A stretch of DNA of 34,653 nucleotides, from assembly GCA_902826865.1 (NCBI GenBank), contig CADEGN010000058.1, positions 1 to 34,653 of the forward strand, read 5' to 3'. Origin of the DNA: an uncultured Myxococcales bacterium. Lineage in GTDB: Bacteria > Myxococcota_A > Polyangia > Nannocystales > Nannocystaceae. The notes beneath the pieces are model-generated. The model made no database searches. It was not told the origin of the DNA and saw only the letters and a list, made by a program, of their open reading frames with translations. The translations under genes and the position numbers were made by a program. This document shows, piece by piece, positions 7,804-15,460 of this stretch (positions are counted from its first letter, which is position 1; the number at the start of each line of letters is the position of its first letter).

Positions 7804-8676
7804 ATGCGAGTTCATCTGGTCGACGGCACCTTCGAGTTGTTTCGCGCCCACTTCGCGCCGCGGCCGGACAAGCGCGGCCGCGACGGTCGCCCGCTCAAGG
7901 CCGTGGTTGGCGTGATCGCGTCGATGATCGCCCTTCTGCGCGACGAATCCGAGGCGGCGACCCACGTGGCGGTGGCGTTCGACAATCCGATTCGATCGTT
8001 TCGCAATGATCTGTTCGCTGGCTACAAGGGCGACGAGGGCGTACCGGACGAGTTGCTGGCGCAGTTCGATGAGGTCGAAGAGGCAACGCGCGCCCTCGGG
8101 ATGGTCGTGTGGTCGATGGACAGGTTCGAAGCAGATGACGCACTCGCCACAGGTGCCCGACGCTTCCGCGATGAGGTGGAGCAGGTCCGCGTGCTCACGC
8201 CCGACAAGGACCTCGGTCAGGTGCTTGAGGGCAATCGCATTGTTCAGGTCGATCGCGTGCGCAATCGAGTGGTCGACGAGAGCGCGCTGCGTGCGCGCCG
8301 CGGTGTCGGACCGGAGAGCATCGCGGATCTGCTAGCGCTCGTGGGCGACAGCGCCGACGGAATCCCTGGGATTCCCGGGTTCGGCGAGAAGTCGGCGGCA
8401 GCGCTGCTCGCCCATTACATCCATCTCGAACAGATTCCTGAGCGCGCCGCCGACTGGGCGGTGGCGATCCGCGGCGCCCCCCGGTTAGCGGAGACACTCG
8501 CCGCGCGGCGCGACGACGCGAAGCTCTACCGCGAGCTTGCGACGCTGCGCTTGGACGTCCCGCTGGCGGAGGATCTGGCGCGGCTGCGCTGGCGTGGTCC
8601 CGGCCCACAATGGGACATGTGGTGCCGTCACGCCGATGCGGAGGACCTCGGGGTTCGCGTCCCCGTGCCGAGCTGA
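7804..8676 (+). CDS. 5'-3' exonuclease / flap endonuclease family protein
   Basis: A 290-aa single-domain nuclease of the family forming the N-terminal domain of DNA polymerase I, but without a polymerase. The start at 7804 puts MRVHLVDGTFELFRAHF at the N-terminus, as in the family, with Asp7 as the first metal ligand; an in-frame GTG at 7786 would add six residues. Further acidic clusters are FEADDAL and TPDKDL. A helix-hairpin-helix-type H3TH motif follows (GDSADGIPGIPGFGEKSAAALL), which binds the duplex next to a flap. The expected reaction is removal of 5' flaps or RNA primers and other structure-specific 5' cleavage. It sits 69 bp upstream of the histidine kinase operon on the same strand, with no obvious functional link. 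Confidence 0.88.
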   Translation: MRVHLVDGTFELFRAHFAPRPDKRGRDGRPLKAVVGVIASMIALLRDESEAATHVAVAFDNPIRSFRNDLFAGYKGDEGVPDELLAQFDEVEEATRALGMVVWSMDRFEADDALATGARRFRDEVEQVRVLTPDKDLGQVLEGNRIVQVDRVRNRVVDESALRARRGVGPESIADLLALVGDSADGIPGIPGFGEKSAAALLAHYIHLEQIPERAADWAVAIRGAPRLAETLAARRDDAKLYRELATLRLDVPLAEDLARLRWRGPGPQWDMWCRHADAEDLGVRVPVPS

Positions 8677-8745
8677 GAGACGAGGCTGCGCACGTCGCTC
8701 AAGCCCAATCGACCGGCGACCGATGCTCCGTCGTAGGGACTGCTT

Positions 8746-9654
8746 GTGAAGGACAGCGCAATCCCGGTTGAGGCGGGCGAGCCGAGCGATGCACAGGGTG
8801 TCCGTGCGGAGCTTGAGGCGAGGCTGCTCGAGTCGGAGCGGCTCGAAGCCGTTGGGCGATTGGCCGCCGGCGTTGCCCACGAGATCAACACGCCGGTGCA
8901 GTACATCAGTGACGCGGCCCACTTCGGCCGTGACGCGGCCGTCGAGTTGCTCCGCCTCGTCACCGCCCAGCAGGCGGTGATTGCCGCTGTATGCGCCGGC
9001 GAGGCCCCGGAGGTTGCGCTCGCGGAGCTCCTACGTCTGCGCACGACGACTGACTTCGCGTTTATCCACGCCGAACTCATTCCGGCGCTCGATAGCATCC
9101 TCGAAGGGGTCGCTCGCGTTGGCGAGATCGTGCGCGGGATGAAAGAGCTTTCTCATCCCGGTGGGGGCGAGGCGCGGCTCGCCGACCTCAACCACGTGAT
9201 TAGCTCCGCCGTACGGATGGCTCGCCACGCCACCCGCCACATTCGGGAGATCCGTCTCGAACTTGGCGCGCTTCCGCCGGTGCCCTGTCGCGCCGGCGAT
9301 CTCGGCAAAGTGGTGGTCAACCTCGTGCTCAATGCTTGCGATGCGATTCTCGACAGTCCACGTGCGGATGACGGATGGATCCGTATCGCGTCGCGGATCG
9401 ATGGAGATCGGGTTGTGATCGAGATCGAAGACAACGGGGTTGGTGTGCCAGCAGAACTGAAGCAGCGCGTGTTCGACCCGTTCTTCACGACCAAAGCGGT
9501 CGGCCGCGGAACGGGGCAGGGGTTGGCGCTGGCACGGCGTATTGTCGAGGATCAGCATGGTGGCCGGATCAGTGTCGCCGGCGAGGCATGCGAGGGATCG
9601 ACGTTCCGAATCGAGCTGCCACTGTCGCGCCGTGCCGTCGAGGAAAAGGCATGA
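8746..9654 (+). CDS. Soluble sensor histidine kinase
   Basis: A 302-aa cytoplasmic histidine kinase with a GTG start at 8746. There is no membrane segment and no recognisable PAS or GAF sensor. A short coiled coil (about residues 17-38, rich in Glu, Leu and Arg) leads straight into the H-box AAGVAHEINTPVQYI with phospho-acceptor His45. The long four-helix-bundle segment (~46-145) precedes an HATPase_c domain: the NLVLNACDAI N-box, the DNGVGVP G1 box, the FDPFFTTK F-box and the GTGQGLALARRIV G2 box, all intact. With so little N-terminal input sequence it probably senses through a partner protein. It overlaps the following REC-HDOD gene by 4 bp (ATGA), which strongly suggests that REC-HDOD, REC-EAL or both are its phosphorylation targets. 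Confidence 0.9.
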   Translation: MKDSAIPVEAGEPSDAQGVRAELEARLLESERLEAVGRLAAGVAHEINTPVQYISDAAHFGRDAAVELLRLVTAQQAVIAAVCAGEAPEVALAELLRLRTTTDFAFIHAELIPALDSILEGVARVGEIVRGMKELSHPGGGEARLADLNHVISSAVRMARHATRHIREIRLELGALPPVPCRAGDLGKVVVNLVLNACDAILDSPRADDGWIRIASRIDGDRVVIEIEDNGVGVPAELKQRVFDPFFTTKAVGRGTGQGLALARRIVEDQHGGRISVAGEACEGSTFRIELPLSRRAVEEKA

Positions 9655-10820
9655 AGCCGCGCGTTCTCTTTGCCGACGACGACGCGGTGGTCGAAGGGCT
9701 TCGGCGGACGCTGTGGCGCATGCGCGCGCGCTACGACATGGTCTTCGTGGCCGGATATGATGCTGCCCTCGCTGCCTTGGTGCATTCGTCATTTGACGTG
9801 GCAGTTGTCGATCCTGCCATGCGGGGTCCGGGGGGCATGAGTCTGCTCGCGTACTTGCGGGCTGAGCGGCCTGACACCCTGCGGATCGCATTCTCGGGCA
9901 CGTGCGAGGCCGCGGCTTGGGTCGACGCCCTGGCGCTCGCGCACCGCTTTGTCAGCAAGCCGAGCTCGGCCGAGAACCTCGTCGCCCACATCGACGAGAG
10001 CGTCCGCTCGGGATGCGCCTGTTCCAACGGCATGGTCACCACGTTGCGCGCCCTTTCGGAGCCGCAGGCGCTGCCCAAGGCATACCGCAGCGCGCTCGCC
10101 GAGCTCACCAAGCCGGAGCCGGTGCGCATGACCATCGCGAGAAGCGTGGCGTCGGACATCGGCTTGACCGCCCGCTTGCTCAAGCTGGCCAACTCGGCCT
10201 GGATCGCGCCTTCGCGCCCGATCGACTCCGTTGACCGCGCCGTTGAGCACCTCGGGATGGAGCTCGTCCACGCCGCACTGCTGCTGCTTGGAATCCGCGG
10301 CGACGACGACAACTGGTCCGGCGAGAACTCGGACTTGGTCGAACGGCATGGGACGCTCGTCGGTACGATTGCCGCCAAACTCGTTGCCCCTCGTGATGCC
10401 GCGGCCGCGCGGAGCGCAGGCCTGTTGCACGACATCGGGCGCATGGCATTCGCGCGTGTTCAGCCCATCGAGTATCGGGCGTTGTGCGCGGATACCGAGT
10501 CAGAACGCGAACTGAGCCGCCATGAGTTCGCCCGATTCGGCGGCGATCACACGCAGTGTGGTGCTTTCCTGCTCGGCCTGTGGGGTTTGCCGCCCAAGGT
10601 GGTTGCGAGCGTGGCGAACCATCACGACCCTGTGGTGGGAGCCCCCGCCACGCTGACGGTTGCAGAGGCCGTTCGCGTGGCCGAGCTTGCGGCTTCGCAT
10701 GAGCTCGACGAGCGTTGGGCGGGGAACGCCGAGACGGCAGCAGAGGCGCAGTGGCGCGCGGCGATGGTCGACCGGGTTGGACAAGAGATCGAACGCAGTG
10801 GCCTGGAGATCGCGCGATGA
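9651..10820 (+). CDS. Response regulator with REC and HDOD domains
   Basis: A 389-aa protein. The ATG at 9651 overlaps the kinase stop (ATGA). Receiver domain ~1-118: acidic pocket Asp9-Asp11, phospho-acceptor Asp54 in VVDPAM and Lys103 in VSKP. The HDOD domain follows (~135-340) with the ALPKAYRSALAEL helix, a SVDRAVEHLGMELV segment, and His260-Asp261 in LLHDIGR, and later NHHDP, retaining HD-type residues that many HDOD proteins lack. HDOD domains are usually non-enzymatic signalling platforms involved in chemotaxis, motility and c-di-GMP signalling; the retained residues leave catalysis open. It shares an RVLF(V/A)DDD...GLWR receiver start with the next gene, so the two receivers are probably related by duplication. 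Confidence 0.9.
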   Translation: MKPRVLFADDDAVVEGLRRTLWRMRARYDMVFVAGYDAALAALVHSSFDVAVVDPAMRGPGGMSLLAYLRAERPDTLRIAFSGTCEAAAWVDALALAHRFVSKPSSAENLVAHIDESVRSGCACSNGMVTTLRALSEPQALPKAYRSALAELTKPEPVRMTIARSVASDIGLTARLLKLANSAWIAPSRPIDSVDRAVEHLGMELVHAALLLLGIRGDDDNWSGENSDLVERHGTLVGTIAAKLVAPRDAAAARSAGLLHDIGRMAFARVQPIEYRALCADTESERELSRHEFARFGGDHTQCGAFLLGLWGLPPKVVASVANHHDPVVGAPATLTVAEAVRVAELAASHELDERWAGNAETAAEAQWRAAMVDRVGQEIERSGLEIAR

Positions 10821-11965
10821 GTGCCGAGCCGTTCCCGCTCGAGCCCCGCCCACGCGTCCTCTTCGTGGACGACGATCCATCGGTGCTTGGAAACGTCCGC
10901 CGGGGATTGTGGCGCGAGTCGCTCGACCTACTGGCGGCCGGTTCGGCCGCCGACGCGCTCGAGTTGATGCAAAGCGAGGCGATCGATGTCGTGGTGTCGG
11001 ATGAGAAGATGCCAAACATGGGTGGGGCGGAGTTCCTCACGATCGTGCGCGAGCGGCATCCCGATACCTGTCGGATTCTCCTCAGCGGTCAGGCAGACGT
11101 TGACGCTGCTCTGCGCGCGATTAACGACGCGCGGGTATTCCGATTTCTGACCAAACCATGCCCACCAACCGTTCTTTCGGCGTGCATCCACGAAGCGCTG
11201 CAGGCGCGGGAGGAACGGCGCGCCATGGAGCGGGCAATGGTGGCCAAGCGCCGCGAAGATGACGAGCGCGCGCGCTTCCTCGAAGCCGTCGGCCAGGTGT
11301 GGGTGGCGGTCCAGCCGATCGTTCGCGCGGACTCTGGGATGCTCTACGCGTACGAGACACTTGCGCGATGTGAGCATCCATCGATCGACGGTCCACTCGC
11401 TCTGTTCGAGCTGGCAACGCGCGTGGGGGCTATTGGCGCGCTTGAGCAGTTGCTGCGTCAGAGGGTTTCTGAGCTGCTACGTATGCTACCGCCTGATGCT
11501 TTGTTGTTCGTGAATATCCATCCCAGCTCGGTCCGCGACCCGGCCTTCTTCCGGGCGGACAATCCGTTGATTCCGAGCGCAGGTCGCATCGTATTGGAGC
11601 TGGTCGAGCACGAGACGCTCGCCATAGATGGCGAAATGCTGGCGAGGGTTGCCCGACTCCGCGGGCTCGGTTTTCGCATTGCTGTCGACGATTTGGGCGC
11701 TGGCTACAACGGCCTCAATACGTTTGCAGCGATCTCCCCCGACGTCGTCAAGCTCGACATGGCACTTGTGAGAGAGTTGGACGTGATGCCGACGAAGCGG
11801 CGGCTCGTGGCGGCAATGGTGGGGGTTTGCCGAGAGCTCGGCATCATGACGGTGGCCGAGGGCATTGAGACGGATGCGCAAGCTGTGCAACTGCGCGCGC
11901 TCGGGTGCGATCTTCTGCAGGGCTACCTGTTCGGGCGACCGGGGCGATTTTCGATCGCGTCGTGA
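10817..11965 (+). CDS. Response regulator with REC and EAL (c-di-GMP phosphodiesterase) domains
   Basis: A 382-aa protein starting inside the previous stop (ATGA at 10817). Receiver ~11-128: Asp18-20 pocket, Asp62 in VVSDEKMP, Lys113 in LTKP. A coiled linker (128-155, Arg/Glu/Ala-rich) is followed by the EAL domain ~157-380. The signature is ETLAR (Glu180) rather than EALLR, but the metal and catalytic residues are present: Asn233 (VNIHPSS), Glu261/Glu264 (ELVE), Asp291-Asp292 (DDLGAGYNGL), Lys312 (VKLDMALV), Glu348 (AEGIET) and the QGYLFGRP loop. It should therefore hydrolyse c-di-GMP to pGpG, controlled by phosphorylation. The operon position makes it the enzymatic output of the upstream histidine kinase. 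No GGDEF protein is in the window. Confidence 0.92.
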   Translation: MSAEPFPLEPRPRVLFVDDDPSVLGNVRRGLWRESLDLLAAGSAADALELMQSEAIDVVVSDEKMPNMGGAEFLTIVRERHPDTCRILLSGQADVDAALRAINDARVFRFLTKPCPPTVLSACIHEALQAREERRAMERAMVAKRREDDERARFLEAVGQVWVAVQPIVRADSGMLYAYETLARCEHPSIDGPLALFELATRVGAIGALEQLLRQRVSELLRMLPPDALLFVNIHPSSVRDPAFFRADNPLIPSAGRIVLELVEHETLAIDGEMLARVARLRGLGFRIAVDDLGAGYNGLNTFAAISPDVVKLDMALVRELDVMPTKRRLVAAMVGVCRELGIMTVAEGIETDAQAVQLRALGCDLLQGYLFGRPGRFSIAS

Positions 11966-12006
11966 GGCCGCGTGGTTCGTGGTTTCGTGTGACCGGGCGA
12001 GCTGGC

Positions 12007-13071
12007 TCACGCGCGCCGACATCGGATCAACGAGTGGGCGAGGCCGACCTCGTGCCGGACCGCCTCGACCACGAGGCCGGCTCGCTCGAGCAGCTGCATC
12101 ATCTCGGCGGAGTGGTACATGCGACTGTTGCCGTTCGCAATGCACGCGAAATACAACGACGTGGCGATGACGCAGAATCGAGCTGCCTCGAAGCGTTGTT
12201 CGTTCCAGAACGTCTCCAGCACAAACAGCCGGCTCTCGGGCCCCATCGCCCTGCGCGCGCGCTCGAGGATCCGCAATATGTCGGGCTCGGCGAAGCAATC
12301 GAGGAACTGACTCATCCAATAGACGTCGGCGCCTGCCGGTAGCTCGGCCTCCGTCGCGAGTTGGTCGGCCTCGATCAACTCGACCCGCCCGAGAGCGACG
12401 AGGTCCGCGAGCTCCACCTCGGCGAGCGCGATTTGGCTGGGAAGGTCGACCAACGAGACATGCAGCTCGGGTGCACGTGCTGCGAGCAAGCGCGCGAACT
12501 TGCCCGTGTTGCCCCCGACATCCACGAGGTGTCGGGGGCTCGATCGCAGCACGTCCTCGAGGCACGCGTCGAACACCCCGCTCGAATAGTAGTGGTCGAA
12601 CTCCAGCCAGGCCCGCCGCACACTGGGCGTGAGACTGGAGAGTCCGTCGTAGATCGTGCGGAAGTCCCCGAGCTCGCGCAGCCCCGCCGGGATCCCATCG
12701 CGGAGTGCATCGGCGAGGTGGAACGCTCCGCGGTAACACACGTGATGAGAGAAGTCCGCGTTCACTCGCGTGAGCTCGTCTTTCTCCCAGAACAACCCGA
12801 CCCTGGTGACGACGAACCGGTCGTTCGCGTAGTCGAGCAAGCCCGCCGCCAGGCAGCCCTCGAGCAACAGTCGTGCAGCGTAGGGCGAGATGCCGTGCTC
12901 GCTGGCGACATCGTCCGCGGTTACGCCCCGACTCCCGCTGCGGTGCGCCAGCGCCAGAACGCCTCGGTCGCGTGCGACCCGACAGGCCTGGAAGACCAGG
13001 GGAGAGAAGGCCAGCTTCTGCGCTTCGAACTGGGCGCGCAGGATATCCGTCGTAGGTTCGGAACGACTCAC
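12007..13071 (-). CDS. SAM-dependent O-methyltransferase (family 2, small-molecule type)
   Basis: A 354-aa protein with a GTG start at 13071, chosen because it overlaps the acyltransferase stop as GTGA; longer upstream starts read through that gene. The N-terminal ~100 residues form the winged-helix dimerisation region typical of plant-type and polyketide O-methyltransferases (VTADDVASEHGISPYAARLLL, GLLDYANDRFVVT). The Rossmann domain carries VDVGGNTGKFARLL (motif I, 183-196), VDLPSQ (acidic end of strand 2) and a DVYWMSQFLDCF segment where family members place the substrate-site His/Asp. The expected reaction is methylation of a hydroxyl or carboxyl on a small molecule. Its coupling to an LpxL-type acyltransferase and proximity to an acyl carrier protein suggest tailoring of an acyl or aryl-polyene-like lipid. 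Confidence 0.82.
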   Translation of the reverse strand: MSRSEPTTDILRAQFEAQKLAFSPLVFQACRVARDRGVLALAHRSGSRGVTADDVASEHGISPYAARLLLEGCLAAGLLDYANDRFVVTRVGLFWEKDELTRVNADFSHHVCYRGAFHLADALRDGIPAGLRELGDFRTIYDGLSSLTPSVRRAWLEFDHYYSSGVFDACLEDVLRSSPRHLVDVGGNTGKFARLLAARAPELHVSLVDLPSQIALAEVELADLVALGRVELIEADQLATEAELPAGADVYWMSQFLDCFAEPDILRILERARRAMGPESRLFVLETFWNEQRFEAARFCVIATSLYFACIANGNSRMYHSAEMMQLLERAGLVVEAVRHEVGLAHSLIRCRRA

Positions 13072-13994
13072 GTGCTCACCCAGGGGTCGAAGAAGTTGAA
13101 CCAGTTGTAGGGGGCGCGCCGGGCGTAGATCTCGAGCCGCTGGGCGTATCGCTGGGCCAGATCGACGAGCGCTTGGTCTCGTCCCGCGCGAGTCAACACG
13201 ACCTGGTCCGCGAATGGCTCGCAGAAGAGCGAGTACCCGCGCGGTGGGTGGTACAGGCCGACCGTGAGGTAGATCGGGCACCGCAGGGTCGCGGCGAGGA
13301 TGTACGGGCCGACCGGGAAGCGAACGCGACCACCGAGGAAATCGACTTCGACGGACCGCTCGCCCAGTCCGACGCGATCGCCGAGCACGGCGACGAGCTC
13401 GCCGGCGAGGATGCGATCCTGGACCTGCAGCACGAAGAGCGGGTCATCCGGGACGATCTCGATGATGCGGGCTTGGAAGTCCGGCGCCACCGCTCGCAGC
13501 AGCGCGCTGATCTTCTGGGCGTTCTTGAAGTGCACCAGCACGTTGATGCGGAGCTCTTCCCTACGCGCCAGCGCGCGCATCGCCTCGAAGCTGCCGAGGT
13601 GTGCGCCGAGCAACAACGCGCCGCGTTTCTTGCGCGCCAGGTCGTCGAGGTGTTCCTGGCCGAGGCGCTCGATCTCGAAGCGGTGATGCTGGTCGAGAGC
13701 GAACAAGATCCGGTCCAGCGACGCGTCTGCGAACGTGCGGATGTGCCGCATCACCATCGAGAACGTCACGCGGGGATAGAGGCGCCCGAGATATGCCCGC
13801 GAGGCTCGATTCACCTTGCGGGCGAACAATGCGTAGTAGAAGGCGACGATCGCCAGCATGAACCGCGCCCCTGGGCGGCCGAACAAGCGCAGCGCCAGCA
13901 ACAACATCCGCAGTCCGAAGACGGTGCCGCGCTCGGGCAGCGTGAGCCACTGTCCCGGGGATGACGCAGAGGCGAGTGGCTGGTGAGCGAGCAT
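13068..13994 (-). CDS. LpxL/HtrB-family lysophospholipid acyltransferase
   Basis: A 308-aa inner-membrane-associated acyltransferase. The start at 13994 (MLAHQPL...) avoids a long Arg-rich extension. A hydrophobic stretch (about residues 22-50, FGLRMLLLALRLFG...FMLAIVAFYYALF) anchors the N-terminus. The signature AHLGSFEA contains the HX4E pair used for catalysis in LpxL-type enzymes; FPVGPYILAATLRCPIYLTV is the second conserved block. Family members transfer acyl groups from acyl-ACP to lipid A precursors, but divergent members sit in aryl polyene, flexirubin and related clusters and acylate other glycolipids. Since an acyl carrier protein gene lies divergently 217 bp away and a methyltransferase overlaps it by 4 bp, a specialised lipid role is more likely than housekeeping lipid A synthesis. 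Confidence 0.82.
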   Translation of the reverse strand: MLAHQPLASASSPGQWLTLPERGTVFGLRMLLLALRLFGRPGARFMLAIVAFYYALFARKVNRASRAYLGRLYPRVTFSMVMRHIRTFADASLDRILFALDQHHRFEIERLGQEHLDDLARKKRGALLLGAHLGSFEAMRALARREELRINVLVHFKNAQKISALLRAVAPDFQARIIEIVPDDPLFVLQVQDRILAGELVAVLGDRVGLGERSVEVDFLGGRVRFPVGPYILAATLRCPIYLTVGLYHPPRGYSLFCEPFADQVVLTRAGRDQALVDLAQRYAQRLEIYARRAPYNWFNFFDPWVST

Positions 13995-14118
13995 CGGTAG
14001 GCGTGGTCGTGTAGGCGTCCTGGAGTAGCAAGCGAGCGACGGCCTCACAAGCCTCCGCGAGTGCGCCTCGCCACACTTTTCGAGTCGGCGCCGGCATCGT
14101 CGTTCTGTCGCTCGAGGG

Positions 14119-14138
14119 CCCGTGCGACGTCGCACGGG
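14119..14138. promoter_or_regulatory. Perfect 20-bp palindrome in a divergent promoter region
   Basis: CCCGTGCGAC (14119-14128) is followed directly by its exact inverted copy GTCGCACGGG (14129-14138). It lies between the acyltransferase (-, start 13994) and the acyl carrier protein (+, start 14212), which are divergently transcribed. This is the position expected of an operator that co-regulates both arms. Confidence 0.5.
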
Positions 14139-14211
14139 GGCGACGCCTGGAGGGACGCGACAGCCGGCGTCCGCCGGCGTCCTCGTTCATGACTGCACCG
14201 CGGAGTCGTCG

Positions 14212-14550
14212 ATGTCCGAAACCAGGTCCACCGAACCCGCCCTCGTCGACGAGCTCCGCCGGCTGATCGTCGACTCGCTCATGCTGGAGGAGATCGCACC
14301 TGACGACATCGACCCGGACGCGCCTCTGTTCGGCGGCGCGTCCGCGGACGCCGGGGTCCACGGACGGGGCCTCGGGCTCGACAGCATCGACGTGCTCGAG
14401 CTGGCCATGGCGCTGCTGCGTGGCTACGGCGTGAAGACGCGAGCCGACGACGAAAACAACCGCGAGATCTTTCGCAGCGTTCGGACGCTAGCAGCGTTCG
14501 TCGCGGCCGAGCGCGATCGAGGGCGCGCGAAGACGGACGACGGGACCTAG
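14212..14550 (+). CDS. Acyl carrier protein (phosphopantetheine-binding)
   Basis: A 112-aa protein; the ATG at 14212 is preferred over a Arg/Thr-rich upstream extension. The four-helix ACP pattern is clear: helix 1 LVDELRRLIVDSLML, helix 2 starting at GLDSIDVLELAMALL with Ser58 as the phosphopantetheine site, and a final FRSVRTLAAFVAAERDR helix. It is longer than fatty-acid ACP (~78 aa) because of an 8-10 residue Gly/Ala-rich insertion before the active serine (GGASADAGVHGRG). The LGLDSID variant is common in ACPs of aryl-polyene-type and other dedicated pathways. No ketosynthase or phosphopantetheinyl transferase lies in the window. It probably delivers an acyl chain to the divergent LpxL-type acyltransferase. 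Confidence 0.85.
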   Translation: MSETRSTEPALVDELRRLIVDSLMLEEIAPDDIDPDAPLFGGASADAGVHGRGLGLDSIDVLELAMALLRGYGVKTRADDENNREIFRSVRTLAAFVAAERDRGRAKTDDGT

Positions 14551-14556
14551 ACTGGC

Positions 14557-14631
14557 CGCGGTCATGACCGCGTTCGCCGTCGATCTCGCCGTTCGGAACA
14601 ATCGAGATGTCGCGCCGCGCCGAACGGCGAG
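14557..14631. terminator. Palindrome and 12-bp stem-loop between convergent genes
   Basis: A perfect 16-bp palindrome (14557-14572) is followed by a 12-bp perfect stem, 14585-14596 with 14620-14631, around a 23-nt loop. They fill the 86-bp space between the acyl carrier protein (+) and the DUF2807 lipoprotein (-) and probably serve as a bidirectional end-of-transcript structure. There is no T-run. Confidence 0.45.
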
Positions 14632-14636
14632 TGGGA

Positions 14637-15269
14637 TCAGCGTTCGCGGGCCACGATCGACGCCGCGCCAGAGACGTCCTTGCGGATGTCTGTGGCGGGG
14701 CCGGAAAATGTGATCTCGCTGGCGCCGCTCGCTTCTGCGTCCACGGATTGGGTCGCGGTGACGGCTGCATTGCTCGCGCCGCTGGCTTCGACCTTGACGT
14801 GAGCGGCAACGAGCGCCGCCGCATCGACCTCTGACGCACCGCTGACGTCGAGCTCGAAGTTCTGAGCCGCACCTTCCACGCTAACTTCGGAGGCGCCGCT
14901 GGCATCGAGCTCAAACTTCGGTTGGCCGGTCGCGATCTTCGCGCTCGCTGCCCCGCTCACGTCGACTACGCGGAGCTCGGGCGTTCGGACGCGTACGACG
15001 AGCGGCAAGGCGGGCGAGATCCGCGGACTCACGGCGACATGCAGGATCCCGCCGTCGACGTGGGTGTCCACGAGCGGTAACAGATTCGCGTCGCCCTCCA
15101 ATTGTACAGACGGCGACCCTTCACTGGCCTCGAGCACAAACACGCCGCTGACATCGACCCCGTGAAACGCCTCCACCGTGCGTTCGGCGGTACCCACCTC
15201 GCCGTTGCCTCGGGTTCCGCAAGCGGCGAGCCCTAGCATGAATGTGACGGCAAAGACATTGCGCCTCAT
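14637..15269 (-). CDS. DUF2807 (head GIN domain) lipoprotein
   Basis: A 210-aa secreted lipoprotein. The start at 15269 gives a signal peptide with lipobox LAAC (Cys17); longer starts hide it. The mature protein is a DUF2807-type right-handed beta structure made of short repeats of the form V-S-G-A-S-x (VDVSGAASAKI, LDASGASEVSV, LDVSGASEVDA, VEASGASNAAV, AEASGASEITF, KDVSGAASIVA), about 18-22 residues apart. The N-terminal part (FHGVDVSGVFVLEASEGSPSVQLEGD) is the conserved family entry. Function is unknown; such proteins are periplasmic or surface-located. It is convergent with the acyl carrier protein and divergent from the next lipoprotein. Confidence 0.85.
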   Translation of the reverse strand: MRRNVFAVTFMLGLAACGTRGNGEVGTAERTVEAFHGVDVSGVFVLEASEGSPSVQLEGDANLLPLVDTHVDGGILHVAVSPRISPALPLVVRVRTPELRVVDVSGAASAKIATGQPKFELDASGASEVSVEGAAQNFELDVSGASEVDAAALVAAHVKVEASGASNAAVTATQSVDAEASGASEITFSGPATDIRKDVSGAASIVARER

Positions 15270-15321
15270 TGCGCCGGACCGGGTCGGTTCGGAACAGTCA
15301 GGCCGCACGGGGCGAATGAAG

Positions 15322-15331
15322 TGACGCGTCA
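15322..15331. promoter_or_regulatory. Short palindrome TGACGCGTCA between divergent lipoprotein genes
   Basis: A perfect 10-bp palindrome in the 191-bp region that must hold promoters for both the DUF2807 (-) and DUF4410-like (+) genes. It is short enough to be chance. Confidence 0.2.
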
Positions 15332-15460
15332 TGGCGATGCCTTGGTAGGCACGCGAACTTTGGGTGAGCGACGGGTATTCCCGGCCGTGGAGAAGCGGCC
15401 CAGGGTTCCCGTGATCCACCTCGCTTGCTGGTGCGCGCGCCAACGTGCGATCCTCGCCTC

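Noticed and set aside
9375..9650. Extended N-terminus for the REC-HDOD protein
   Set aside because: It overlaps the ATPase domain of the histidine kinase in another frame; the ATGA overlap at 9651 and immediate MKPRVLFADDD receiver start are decisive.
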